64,000 bases of DNA, taken from the NCBI RefSeq assembly GCF_951793255.1, contig NZ_OX636706.1, positions 1,649,001 to 1,713,000 of the forward strand, given 5' to 3'. A program made the translations under genes and the position numbers. This document shows positions 55,872-64,000 of this stretch, in pieces. Position 1 is the stretch's first letter. Each line of letters opens with the position of its first letter. The notes under the pieces are model-generated. The model searched no databases, was not told the origin of the DNA, and worked only from the letters and a program-made list of their open reading frames with translations. The DNA is from Desulfovibrio piger (GTDB lineage: Bacteria; Desulfobacterota; Desulfovibrionia; Desulfovibrionales; Desulfovibrionaceae).

Positions 55872-56780
55872 CTACACCTTCTGCACTTTCGCTTTGCCGA
55901 GGATGCCGTCGGGACGGAAGATGAGGATGAGGATGAGCAGGGCAAAGGCCAGGGCATCCTCATAGTTGCCCGACAGGTAGCCGGTGGTCATGCTCTCGGC
56001 GATACCCAGCACAAGGCCGCCCACCATGGCACCGGGGATGGAACCGATGCCGCCGAGCACCGCGGCCGTGAAGGCCTTGAGGCCGGCCAGGAAGCCGATG
56101 CCGAAGTTGACCTGTCCCATGTGGGAGGCGATGAGCACGCCGCCCAGGGCCGCCAGGGCCGAGCCGACGATGAAGGTGAGCGAGATGATGCGGTCGGCAT
56201 TGATGCCCAGCAGCAGGGCCATCTTGCGGTTCTGCGCGGTGGCGCGCATGGCCTTGCCCATGCGGGTATAGCGGATGAACAGGCTCAGGGAGACCATGGC
56301 CAGCGTGCTGGTGACGAGGATCAGGAAATCACTGGGGCCCATGATGTTGCCCAGGTAATCCAGAAACTCCATCTCCGGCAGCAGGCGGGGGAAGGGGACA
56401 TAGTCAGAGGTCTGCGCCAGCAGCACATAGTTCTGTAGGAAGATGGACATGCCGATGGCCGAAATGAGGGGCGACAGACGCGGGGCGCCGCGCAGGGGTT
56501 TGTAGGCCACCTTTTCCAGAGTATAGCCGTAGGCCGCGCTCCAGACCACGGCCGCGAGGGCCGCAACGATGAGGATGCCTCCGGCGGGGAAACCGACGAT
56601 GCCTAGCACACCGGCTACCAGCAGGGCCGTGAAGGCGCCCAGCATGTAGATTTCGCCGTGTGCGAAGTTGATCAGTTCGATGATGCCGTACACCAGCGTA
56701 TAGCCCAGGGCGATGAGGGCATAGATGCTGCCGCGTGTGAGGCCGCCGAAGAAAAGTTCGATAAAGTACTGGAAGTCCAT
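55872..56780 (-). CDS. livH: Branched-chain amino acid ABC transporter permease LivH
   Basis: 302 residues, about eight spans. LTRGSIYALIALGYTLVYGI and FAHGEIYMLGAF near the N-terminus are typical, and the cytoplasmic loop TRMGKAMRATAQNRKMALLLGI couples to the ATPases. It follows livK after an 88-base spacer with a strong hairpin. Confidence 0.95.
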   Translation of the reverse strand: MDFQYFIELFFGGLTRGSIYALIALGYTLVYGIIELINFAHGEIYMLGAFTALLVAGVLGIVGFPAGGILIVAALAAVVWSAAYGYTLEKVAYKPLRGAPRLSPLISAIGMSIFLQNYVLLAQTSDYVPFPRLLPEMEFLDYLGNIMGPSDFLILVTSTLAMVSLSLFIRYTRMGKAMRATAQNRKMALLLGINADRIISLTFIVGSALAALGGVLIASHMGQVNFGIGFLAGLKAFTAAVLGGIGSIPGAMVGGLVLGIAESMTTGYLSGNYEDALAFALLILILIFRPDGILGKAKVQKV

Positions 56781-56823
56781 GCCGTTACAGGGGCTGCGGT
56801 TTACCCGGGCGCAGCGGGCAAGA

Positions 56824-56850
56824 GGGCGCGGAGGCCATGCCTCCGCGCCC
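56824..56850 (-). terminator. livK-livH intercistronic hairpin
   Basis: Perfect 11-bp GC-rich stem (56824-56834 with 56840-56850), 5-base loop, no T tract. It probably stabilises or attenuates the message so that the binding protein is made in excess over the membrane parts. Confidence 0.6.
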
Positions 56851-56868
56851 GTGCGCCATAGTATCCTA

Positions 56869-57999
56869 TTAATGCAGAGTGACGCTGTGGTCGCTTTCGA
56901 CGAACTTGCCGTCCTTCACCACATAGACGGACAGGCCCAGACCGGTGGCGTCACCGGCCTTGTTGAAGGACATTTTGCCCAGAGGGGTGTCCACTTCGGT
57001 GCTCTTCAGAGCGGCCATGATCTTGTCGGTCTCGGTGCTACCGGCCACTTCGATGGCCTTGATGAGGGCCTGGGTGGCGGCATAGGCGTTGTAGTAACCG
57101 AAGCCGGGCTCGCTGCCGAACTGCTTGACGTGGGCTTCGCGGGCGTGCTTGTACATGGCCAGGGTACTGGTATCCTTGGGATAGGAGGCCATGACGCCTT
57201 CGCTGTCCTTGCCGGTCATCTTGAGGAAGGTCTCGTCCTTCACGCCGTCAGGACCGATGAGGGGGGTCTTGACGCGGTCGCGGCGCATCTGCTGCACCAG
57301 CTTGGAGGCGGTGTTCTGGTAGCCGCCGAAGATCAGGACGTCGGCCTTGGCGCGACGCAGCTTGCGCACCACGGCGGAGAAGTCCACGGCGTCGGGGGTC
57401 ACGGCTTCGAACAGGACGGTCTCGACACCGGCCTTTTCGAGGATGCCGCGGTTCTGCTGGGCAAAGCCCTTGCCGTATTCGCCGTTGTCATGCAGGTAGG
57501 CGACCTTCTTGGCCTTCAGCACTTCGATGATGTAGCTGCTGGTCAGCTGGGCCTGGGCATTGTCGTTGGCCACGGTGCGCAGGAACAGGGGGTGCTTGCC
57601 TTCCAGGGTCAGGGCAGGCGTGGTGGCCGTGGGGGAGATGCTGATGATGTTGGCGCTTTCATACATGGGCAGGGAGGCGTTGGTGGCGCCGGAGCAGATG
57701 GGGCCCATGATGGCCACGACCTTGTCGGAGATCAGCTTGGTCGCGGCGTTGGTGGCCAGTTCGGGCTTACACTGGTCGTCCTGGGACACCAGTTCGATCT
57801 TCTTGCCCAGCACGCCGCCCTTGGCGTTGGCTTCTTCAATGACGATCTTGGCGGCATTGAGGCTGGGGACGCCGTACGAGGCCAGGTCGCCGGAATGGGC
57901 GCCCTGCACGCCGATTTTGATGGTGTCGGCGGCCATGGCAGGAGCCGCAACGGCAACGCTGCACAGCGCGGCCATGAGCCAGGTCATGCACTTTTTCAT
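56869..57999 (-). CDS. livK: Branched-chain amino acid-binding protein LivJ/LivK
   Basis: 376 residues. The signal peptide is MKKCMTWLMAALCSVAVAAPAMA. The mature part is a type I periplasmic-binding fold: IKIGVQGAHSGDLASYG, VIMGPICSGATNASLP and FGYYNAYAATQALIKAI. It is the first gene of the liv operon. A strong AAGGAGGGAG precedes the ATG. Upstream on the minus strand a TTGACA lies at 58109-58114, but its -10 is unclear. Confidence 0.92.
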   Translation of the reverse strand: MKKCMTWLMAALCSVAVAAPAMAADTIKIGVQGAHSGDLASYGVPSLNAAKIVIEEANAKGGVLGKKIELVSQDDQCKPELATNAATKLISDKVVAIMGPICSGATNASLPMYESANIISISPTATTPALTLEGKHPLFLRTVANDNAQAQLTSSYIIEVLKAKKVAYLHDNGEYGKGFAQQNRGILEKAGVETVLFEAVTPDAVDFSAVVRKLRRAKADVLIFGGYQNTASKLVQQMRRDRVKTPLIGPDGVKDETFLKMTGKDSEGVMASYPKDTSTLAMYKHAREAHVKQFGSEPGFGYYNAYAATQALIKAIEVAGSTETDKIMAALKSTEVDTPLGKMSFNKAGDATGLGLSVYVVKDGKFVESDHSVTLH

Positions 58000-58166
58000 T
58001 TTCTCCCTCCTTGAGAGACTCCATGCACTGCCGGGCGTCGCACAACAGCAAAGCGACGTCTACCTTGCGGCAGTATAAGCCCTTTCTATTGCATCTTTAT
58101 CTGATTCCTGTCAATGCGGTTTGCCGGATGGACACACAAATCCATCTCCCCCGCACGGCCACATAT

Positions 58167-59522
58167 CTACTGTGATTTCTTGTGGCTGGAACGCAGGTGC
58201 AGGCGCATGGGCGCATGCGTGATGCCGAAGATGCGGCGCAGGGCGCGTTCCAGATAGCGGGCATAGCTTTCCGGCACGCGGTCGGCGTCACTGACGAAAA
58301 AGACGAAGGTCGGCGGCTGGGACTCGGCCTGGGTCAGATAGAAGAACTTGGCGCGCACGCGCTTGACCACCGGGGGCTGGTGGCGGGTCAGCACTTCTTC
58401 CATGGCACGGTTGAGCTGGCCGGTGGGCACGCGGATGGCGCACTCCTCATGGATCTTGCGGGCCATGGGCAGGATCTTGTTCAGGCCCGTGCCCTTGAGG
58501 GCCGAGACCGTGAGGATGGGCACATGCTTGCAGAAGGCCAGCATCTCGCTCACGTTCTGCAGCAGCTGCTTGAGCTGACCGGCGGGCACCAGGTCGCACT
58601 TGTTGACCAGCACCATGAAGGGGATCTTGCGGGTATCCAGCAGATCCATGAGGCGCTTGTCCTGCTGGCTCACGCCTTCGGTGGCGTCCAGGGTCAGCAG
58701 GGTCACGTCGGCCTTGGTGGTGGACTTGAGGGCCGCGTTGACGGAGTACTTTTCCACGATGTCCGTGATCTTGGTACGGCGGCGCACCCCGGCGGTATCC
58801 ACAAAGACGTAATCCTGGCCGTCGCGCTCAAAGCGCACGTCCACGCTGTCGCGGGTGGTGCCGGCCACGTCGGAGACGATCATGCGTTCCTCACCGGCCA
58901 GGGCGTTGATCATGGAGGACTTGCCCGCATTGGGGCGGCCCAGCATGGCCAGGCGCAGGGCCGGGGGCTCGTGTTCGGCCTCGTAATCATCGGGCAGCAG
59001 GTCGGCCAGTTCTTCGGTGAGGGCGCGGATGTTGTGCCCGTGCTCGGCCGAGACCGGCAGCAGGGGGAAGCCCAGGCTGTGGAACTCGGCCAGCAGCTCG
59101 TCTTCCTTTTCCAGGCCGTCCACCTTGTTGACCACGCAAAGGGTGGGCAGGCCCATGCGGCGGATGTGGGCCGCCAGATATTCGTCCAGGGGCAGCAGGC
59201 CGTCACGGCCGTCCACCACGAAGGCCACGGCACAGGCGTCCTTCATGGCCGCCTCGGCCTGGCGCAGGATGTCGGACTCGAAGCCGCGGATGCCTTCGGG
59301 GCCTTCGGTGACCATGGCATGGGCATCCAGGGTGATGCCGCCGGTATCCACGATGCCGAAATCAGGATGGCCCTTGCGGCGGACCACACCTTCCATGCGG
59401 TCGCGGGTCACGCCGGGACGGTCATGGGTGATGGCGCGGTTGCTGCGGATCAGGCGGTTGAACAGAGTGGACTTGCCCACGTTGGGGCGTCCCACCAGAA
59501 CGATGCAGGGTAATGAGGACAT
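58167..59522 (-). CDS. der: Ribosome-assembly GTPase Der (EngA)
   Basis: 451 residues from the ATG at 59522 (AAGGGAG 4 bases upstream); the longer frame lacks family similarity. Two tandem G domains with GRPNVGKST (11-19) and a second P-loop GRPNAGKSS, plus DTGGI/DTAGVRR and NKVD/NKCD, then a C-terminal KH-like domain ending in HLRSSHKKSQ. It is needed for 50S subunit maturation. Confidence 0.96.
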   Translation of the reverse strand: MSSLPCIVLVGRPNVGKSTLFNRLIRSNRAITHDRPGVTRDRMEGVVRRKGHPDFGIVDTGGITLDAHAMVTEGPEGIRGFESDILRQAEAAMKDACAVAFVVDGRDGLLPLDEYLAAHIRRMGLPTLCVVNKVDGLEKEDELLAEFHSLGFPLLPVSAEHGHNIRALTEELADLLPDDYEAEHEPPALRLAMLGRPNAGKSSMINALAGEERMIVSDVAGTTRDSVDVRFERDGQDYVFVDTAGVRRRTKITDIVEKYSVNAALKSTTKADVTLLTLDATEGVSQQDKRLMDLLDTRKIPFMVLVNKCDLVPAGQLKQLLQNVSEMLAFCKHVPILTVSALKGTGLNKILPMARKIHEECAIRVPTGQLNRAMEEVLTRHQPPVVKRVRAKFFYLTQAESQPPTFVFFVSDADRVPESYARYLERALRRIFGITHAPMRLHLRSSHKKSQ

Positions 59523-59802
59523 GGGTCTCCCTTCGGCCATGACGGGCCGTTGTTGCGGAAATGGGGCCGCACGGGGCGGCGGGCATGGCGCACGGAGAAA
59601 CGGGATGGAAAAAAGGCCCCTCAAAGCGGGGTGAGCGCCACACGCTGCGCTTGTGTAGCATCCTTGAGGCCGTTTGAAAAGAAAAAAATGCCCCGCGGGC
59701 GCATTTGCCGGAATCGACCGGATGCGGGCAGACAACACAGCGGGATGACAGGCGTTTTTTCAGGATGCCGTCAGGGCGGCAGAAAGCCGTGCCGGGCAGT
59801 CG
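59523..59802. other. Upstream region of der, no gene seen
   Basis: About 280 bases between the der start and the phosphorelay terminator. No gene or clear promoter could be assigned. Confidence 0.45.
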
Positions 59803-59845
59803 TAAAAAAACAGTCCCTGCCGGTCCGAAGGGCCTGCAGGGACTG
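59803..59845 (-). terminator. Intrinsic terminator of the phosphorelay operon
   Basis: Minus-strand stem CAGTCCCTGC/GCAGGGACTG with an inner CC-TTCG-GG fold, followed by seven T (A run at 59803-59809 on the plus strand). Confidence 0.9.
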
Positions 59846-59930
59846 TGTGGGTGTGGCTGATCGCTGGGGCCGCCGGAGCGGCCGTGGCCCAGAGAGGGGG
59901 CCTTGGGGAAAAATGCGGTGCGGGAGGCAC

Positions 59931-61073
59931 TCACTCGTTGCCCTCGCTCCGGCTCTCGCTGACGGGCAGGGGCAGCAGCAGGCGGAACAGGGCCCCGCCT
60001 TCGGGACGGTTGGCCGCCGTGATCTGGCCGCCGCGACCGTGGGCAAGGCCCGTGGCCACGGAAAGGCCCAGGCCTGCGGCCCGGCCCGCCTGACGGTGGG
60101 TGGTGAAGAAGGGCTCGAAGATATGGGGCATGATGTCGTCAGCGATACCGGTACCGCTGTCGGCCACCGAAAGCTCGTACCAGGTGGTGCCGTCGTCATC
60201 GGCGGGCAGCAGCCGGGCGCCGATGTCCAGCGTGCCGCCCTCGGGCATGGCGTCCAGGGCATTCTCCACCAGATGCAGGCAGATCTGTTCCAGCTCCAGG
60301 GCGGAGCCCAGGGGACGGGGCGCGTCCTCGCCCCATTCCGGCGGGAAGTGCAGCCGGCAGGTCACCTTGAGGCTGTCCATGCGGCCCTGCAGCAGGGTCA
60401 GGACACGGGAGACCACGGCCTGCACGTCCATGGGCGCGCTGCGGGGGTCCAGGCCCACACCGGCCATGAGCAGCTTGCGGGTGATCTCGCGCACGCGCAT
60501 GCTCTGGGTCACGATGGCCTTGAGGGACTCGCGCAGGTCCTCGATGTCGGGCAGGGCCTCGGCCTCGGGGCTGTCCAGGCTGTCGCCCATGAGGCCCGCG
60601 GCCTGGACGATGATGTTCAGGGGGTTGTTGACTTCGTGGGCCACGCCTTCGGCGATGCGGCCCAGACTGCGCAGGCGGGCCTCTTCGGCCAGACGCCGGG
60701 CCTGGCGCCGGGATTCGGCCCGCTCCCGGGCCTTGCGGCATTCTTCCAGCACCGCATCCAGCGAGACGGGCTTGGCAAGCCAGTTGAGCGCGCCGCGCCG
60801 CATGGCCTTGACCGCCTGGCTCATCTCCGTGGCGCCGGAGAGCATGACCACATCGGGACGCGGTTCATGTTCCTGCAGGAGCTTGAGCAGGGAGACGCCG
60901 TCCATGCCCGGCAGGCAGACATCCAGGAAGACCAGATCCCATTCCTGCCGGGAGAGCATGCCCAGGGCCGTTTCCGCATCGCCGGCCACGGCAGCCTCGA
61001 TACCGCGCAGCTCCAGGCGCTGTGCCAGCGGTTCGGCAAAGGCCTGTTCGTCGTCGACGATGAGTACACGCAT
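59931..61073 (-). CDS. Receiver-histidine kinase hybrid
   Basis: 380 residues. An N-terminal receiver domain (1 to about 118) has DDE at the start and the phosphoacceptor in VFLDVCLPGMDG. A short coiled linker leads to a DHp domain with GRIAEGVAHEVNNPLNII (His acceptor) and a HATPase with LVENALDAMPEGG, VADSGTGI and GLGLSVATG. It has no membrane span, so it is cytosolic and probably senses through its receiver. It is last of five genes in this phosphorelay operon. Confidence 0.9.
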   Translation of the reverse strand: MRVLIVDDEQAFAEPLAQRLELRGIEAAVAGDAETALGMLSRQEWDLVFLDVCLPGMDGVSLLKLLQEHEPRPDVVMLSGATEMSQAVKAMRRGALNWLAKPVSLDAVLEECRKARERAESRRQARRLAEEARLRSLGRIAEGVAHEVNNPLNIIVQAAGLMGDSLDSPEAEALPDIEDLRESLKAIVTQSMRVREITRKLLMAGVGLDPRSAPMDVQAVVSRVLTLLQGRMDSLKVTCRLHFPPEWGEDAPRPLGSALELEQICLHLVENALDAMPEGGTLDIGARLLPADDDGTTWYELSVADSGTGIADDIMPHIFEPFFTTHRQAGRAAGLGLSVATGLAHGRGGQITAANRPEGGALFRLLLPLPVSESRSEGNE

Positions 61074-61177
61074 GACGTCTTTCCCCCTTGCGACAATGCG
61101 TCAACATGATGCACGCCCGGAGCGTGCGGGATCTTTCCTGTCCGGCGGTGCTGCCGCCGGACAGGGGCAATGGCGGC

Positions 61178-61651
61178 CTAAAGCTTGTGCTCGGCCAGGA
61201 GGTCTTTTTCGTTGAGGACATCCTGGGCGGCGTCAAAGTCGCCGCCTTCGGCCAGGCTGACGGCCACCATGGCGTTCTCCACCTTGTCGCGGTAGGCCAT
61301 GCGGATGCTGTTCAGCAGCTCGTCGATGTCCATGGGTTTCTTGAGGAAGTTGTAGGCGCCCATGCGGTAGGCCGTCTGTTCTTCGGCATCACCGCCGTGA
61401 CCGGTCAGGATGATGACCTGCACCTGGGGGTTGCTCTTCTTGACGCTGCGCAGCACTTCGAAACCGTCCATGCCGGGCATGCGCAGGTCCAGGACGATGA
61501 CGTCGGTGGGCTCTTCAACGGCTTTGAGGGCCTGCGGGCCGTCATAGGCCACGCGCGCTGAAAAACCGCGCATGGCAAGGCGCTCGGCAAGCGTGTCCAC
61601 AAACTGTTTTTCGTCGTCTACCAGCAGAATCTTGATCTCTTCCTTGCTCAT
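61178..61651 (-). CDS. Single-domain response regulator with C-terminal extension
   Basis: 157 residues from the ATG at 61651 (AAGGAG 6 bases upstream). Receiver domain (about 6-125) with VDDEK and the phosphoacceptor Asp in VIVLDLRMPGMDGFE, plus TGHGG and the Lys in FLKKPMD. The last 30 residues are an acidic helix with no DNA-binding or enzyme domain. It probably passes phosphate or binds a partner. Confidence 0.9.
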   Translation of the reverse strand: MSKEEIKILLVDDEKQFVDTLAERLAMRGFSARVAYDGPQALKAVEEPTDVIVLDLRMPGMDGFEVLRSVKKSNPQVQVIILTGHGGDAEEQTAYRMGAYNFLKKPMDIDELLNSIRMAYRDKVENAMVAVSLAEGGDFDAAQDVLNEKDLLAEHKL

Positions 61652-61692
61652 GCCATTCTCCTTCACCCGGTGATGCCGGGAAAAATGTCGTT

Positions 61693-62349
61693 CTAGTCTT
61701 CACTCCCGCAGGCGGAAATGGAGAGGAAAAAGCGCTGTGCCGGATCGCGCCAGGGCATCAGCAGGGCCTGCCAGCCGGGCCGGGGCCGGGCGTTGAGCAG
61801 GGGGCTGCCCGTCAGGGCCGCCAGGGCCATGTCGCGATTGGCGCCGTCGCAAACTTCGATGATGATGCCTTCCACCTTGTTCTGGCGACCGGCGGAAAAG
61901 CGGAGCTTCACCTGCCCGCCCACGGAGGCGCACAGGTCGAAGATGTCCAGCAGGGCACGCAGCACCGCCAGGGCGGGCACGGCGGACCATACGGGTTCTT
62001 CGCTGTCGGCAGATTCCAGCACCATCTGCACGGCGCGGGCCCGGCGGGCCGCCATGAGGCAGAAGGTGCTGGCCACACGCGCCAGGTCGCAGGGCGCGTT
62101 CTCGTTCTCGCTGTGGCTGACCTGGGCCAGGTACTCCATGCACTCGGCCAGAGCCGCGCCCCGCAGGATCTGCTGCTGGGCTTCCTTCAGGGCCTTGATG
62201 ACGCGCGGGTCGGCAGGCTTGTCGGCCCCGGCGGCCAGCTGCACCATGTCCTGCGCCAGTCCGGCGGATTCGCGGATCACGGCCAGCACGTTGCGCATGT
62301 CGTGCGTGGCCGAAGCCAGCAGACGTCCCATGCATTGCGAATCGGTCAT
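61693..62349 (-). CDS. Histidine-kinase-like protein with degenerate ATP domain
   Basis: 218 residues. The N-terminal helical hairpin has LLASATHDMRNVLAVIRES (H16), a DHp-like His box. The C-terminal half has an ATPase-like fold pattern (LRALLDIFDLCASVGGQV, IIIEVCDGANRD) but lacks the N-box Asn and the glycine G2 loop needed for ATP. This is the design of ChpT-type histidine phosphotransferases, so it may relay phosphate between the receivers on either side. The assignment as a phosphotransferase is inference. Confidence 0.6.
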   Translation of the reverse strand: MTDSQCMGRLLASATHDMRNVLAVIRESAGLAQDMVQLAAGADKPADPRVIKALKEAQQQILRGAALAECMEYLAQVSHSENENAPCDLARVASTFCLMAARRARAVQMVLESADSEEPVWSAVPALAVLRALLDIFDLCASVGGQVKLRFSAGRQNKVEGIIIEVCDGANRDMALAALTGSPLLNARPRPGWQALLMPWRDPAQRFFLSISACGSED

Positions 62350-62350
62350 G

Positions 62351-62761
62351 CTACGCCCCCCTGGCCTTGTCGCTGCCGGTGCCGCCGGAACGGGCCGCGG
62401 CTTCCAGCGTTTCCAGGAACATGCCCAGGCTCAGCGGCTTGGTCAGGCAGGCGAAGGCACTGGCCACGGGGCTGTCGCCGGAATCGTCCACGGAGTCATG
62501 CCCCGTGAGCACGATGACCGGCAGGCCGGGGTACTTCTGGCGCACCTGCTGGAGGACGGCGTCCCCGGTCATGCCGGGCATGAGCAGATCCACCACCATC
62601 ACGTCGGGCAGGGCCTCCGCGGCCGCCATCTCGTCCAGGGTGGTCAGGGCCGCCTTGCCGTCCAGGGCCACCCGTACTTCGATACCGCGCAGATCCAGAC
62701 GCTCGGCCAGGGTCTCCACGAATTCCTTCTCGTCATCGGCCAACAGTACACGCAGTGCCAT
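62351..62761 (-). CDS. Single-domain response regulator
   Basis: 136 residues. Receiver domain with ADDEKEF, phosphoacceptor in VMVVDLLMPGMTGD, TGHDS and the Lys in CLTKPLSL. There is no output domain. It is one base from the kinase upstream and one from the phosphotransferase-like gene, so all are co-translated or co-transcribed. Confidence 0.9.
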   Translation of the reverse strand: MALRVLLADDEKEFVETLAERLDLRGIEVRVALDGKAALTTLDEMAAAEALPDVMVVDLLMPGMTGDAVLQQVRQKYPGLPVIVLTGHDSVDDSGDSPVASAFACLTKPLSLGMFLETLEAAARSGGTGSDKARGA

Positions 62762-62762
62762 C

Positions 62763-64000
62763 TCAAGCCTCCACAGGACGTTCCGGCGGTGTAAGCGGCA
62801 GCGTGATGCTGACCGTCGTGCCCTTGCCTTCGGTGCTGTCCACGGTGATCTCGCCGCCGAGACGGCGCACGATACCGTAGGTGATAAACATGCCCAGGCC
62901 GTTGCCCTTCTCCTTCTTGGTGGAATAGAAGGGCTCGAAGATGTGCTTGATCACTTCCGGGCTCATCCCCTTGCCGTTGTCGGTGACGCGCACCAGCAGC
63001 CCGCCGTCGGCCATCCGGCTGCAGGCGATGTCCACCTTGCCGCCGTCAGGCACCGCATCCAGGGCATTGCCCATGATGTTGAGGAAGACCTGCTGCAGCT
63101 GGCCGCGGTCGGACACGATGTCCGGCAGGCCTTCGGCAAAGTCCGTGCCGATGGTCACGCCGCGGTTCTTGGCGCCGCGTTCCAGAAAGCCCATGGTCTC
63201 GGTCAGCACTTCGGGCACGCTCAGTTCCTGGCGGTTGGCCTCCATGCGCCGGGCAAAGCCCAGCAGACGGTGGGTGATGCCGCGGGCACGTTCCACGGTG
63301 CTCTCGATGGCCTCCAGCAGGCTGATGAGCCTGTCCTTGCGCTCGAAGTTGCCGCTCATGTGCAACAGGTCGAGACCAAGGCCCGCCTTTTCGTTGATGA
63401 CGGCCAGGGGGTTGTTGACCTCGTGGGCCACCCCGGCTGCCAGCCGGCCGATGGAGGAGAGCTTCTGGTTGTGTTCCATCTGGGCGAAGACCGCCACGCG
63501 GCGTTCGTCGCTGGCCTGCAGGCGTCCCACCAGATGCTTCATCAGCAGGTGCGAGACCAGCACGATGATGGCGATGCCGCCGCAGAAGACCAGCAGCAGC
63601 TCGCTGCGCAGGGCCGTCCAGGGTTTGTAGATGTCCAGGGTGGGCTTGACGGCCAGGAGCATGAAGTCCGTGCCCGCCAGGCTGGTATAGGCCACCATGA
63701 GATCCTGTCCGCTGTCGTCCTTCCAGGGCCGCACCGTGGTCTCGAAGGACTGGGGCGGCAGGGTCAGGGGCAGCTTGTCCAGCACCTTGCCGTAGAAACG
63801 GGAGTTGGTCTGGAGCACGCCCCGGCTGTCACAGAGGAAAGCGTCGGTATCCTGCATCAGGCCCACGGCCGCCACCAGGCGTTCCAGCCGGGAGGTGTCG
63901 ATGGTCACGCGCAGGGTCCATTCCCGGCCGCTCTCTTCCATGCGGTGCACGGCGATGACCATGTGCGGGAAGCCGCGCAGCCCCAGGAAGACGTCGCTAA
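62763..64000 (-). CDS. Sensor histidine kinase, N-terminus outside the window
   Basis: At least 412 codons; the frame runs open to base 64000 and reads SDVFLGLRGFPHM before the first internal Met (63962). The N-terminal part is an extracytoplasmic sensor (Cache-like, with REWTLRVTIDTSRLERLV and DAFLCDSRGVLQTNSRFYG), followed by a membrane span (LLLVFCGGIAIIVLVSHLL), DHp with GRLAAGVAHEVNNPLAVI and HATPase with IMGNALDAVPDGG, VTDNGKGM and GNGLGMFITYG. It is the likely input of the operon. Confidence 0.9.
   Translation of the reverse strand, partial: SDVFLGLRGFPHMVIAVHRMEESGREWTLRVTIDTSRLERLVAAVGLMQDTDAFLCDSRGVLQTNSRFYGKVLDKLPLTLPPQSFETTVRPWKDDSGQDLMVAYTSLAGTDFMLLAVKPTLDIYKPWTALRSELLLVFCGGIAIIVLVSHLLMKHLVGRLQASDERRVAVFAQMEHNQKLSSIGRLAAGVAHEVNNPLAVINEKAGLGLDLLHMSGNFERKDRLISLLEAIESTVERARGITHRLLGFARRMEANRQELSVPEVLTETMGFLERGAKNRGVTIGTDFAEGLPDIVSDRGQLQQVFLNIMGNALDAVPDGGKVDIACSRMADGGLLVRVTDNGKGMSPEVIKHIFEPFYSTKKEKGNGLGMFITYGIVRRLGGEITVDSTEGKGTTVSITLPLTPPERPVEA

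Overview
The window is high-GC bacterial DNA packed with genes on both strands. It most likely comes from a Desulfovibrionaceae chromosome (Desulfovibrio sensu lato). This is an inference from the gene set: an STT3-type oligosaccharyltransferase, NikR, FolE2-type GTP cyclohydrolase, class II fructose bisphosphatase, a Desulfovibrio-like outer-membrane porin behind a TGAAAAT/ATTTTCA-type Fur palindrome, and a type I-E-like CRISPR repeat. No rRNA or origin is present. There is one tRNA gene, tRNA-Thr(CGT).

Layout. 1-10.5 kb is housekeeping: fabD (cut by the window edge), rsmG, STT3, rlmH, tsaC, a Nudix hydrolase, a UbiD-family decarboxylase, nadE, glpX and a small exported protein. An IS5-family element (10546-11404) sits in the stop codon of that last gene. 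11.9-17.8 kb on the minus strand is an envelope and housekeeping operon: a proline/alanine-rich GT39-like membrane protein, a large lipoprotein that looks GH13-like, mazG and cvpA. 17.9-23.8 kb holds a methyltransferase, nikR-folE2, an NlpC/P60 lipoprotein with a Lys/Ser tail, a rhodanese membrane protein, gluQ, a small conserved-looking protein and the tRNA. 23.9-26.1 kb is an accessory patch with a decayed zinc-ribbon gene and a fused ADP-ribosylglycohydrolase/FlK-type thioesterase. 26.6-30.2 kb is a glycosyltransferase operon. 30.6-37.5 kb carries ilvA, rel and a CMD/AraC/cupin group.

37.7-39.8 kb is a probably Fur-controlled unit (small Cys-rich protein plus porin), followed by two identical tandem IS200-like copies of 599 bp. 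41.1-46 kb is a second polyprenyl-sugar group (EamA transporter, GT-C-like protein, GT2, GtrA) interrupted by another IS200-type element. 46.3-51.5 kb encodes a YhaO/YhaN-like (Mre11/SbcC-type) nuclease-ATPase pair, followed by a MurG-like glycosyltransferase and a two-repeat orphan CRISPR remnant. 53.1-58 kb is a complete branched-chain amino acid ABC transporter (liv), then der. 59.9-64 kb is a five-gene phosphorelay operon that runs off the window edge.

Themes. Many genes (STT3, two GT2, three GT-C or GT39-like, GtrA, GT28-like) act on polyprenyl-linked sugars and protein or surface glycosylation. The liv operon and the phosphorelay are transport and signalling units. Four insertion sequences, a decayed gene and a CRISPR remnant mark the accessory junctions. 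No result here comes from a database search. Family names rest on motifs and general similarity recognised by eye.
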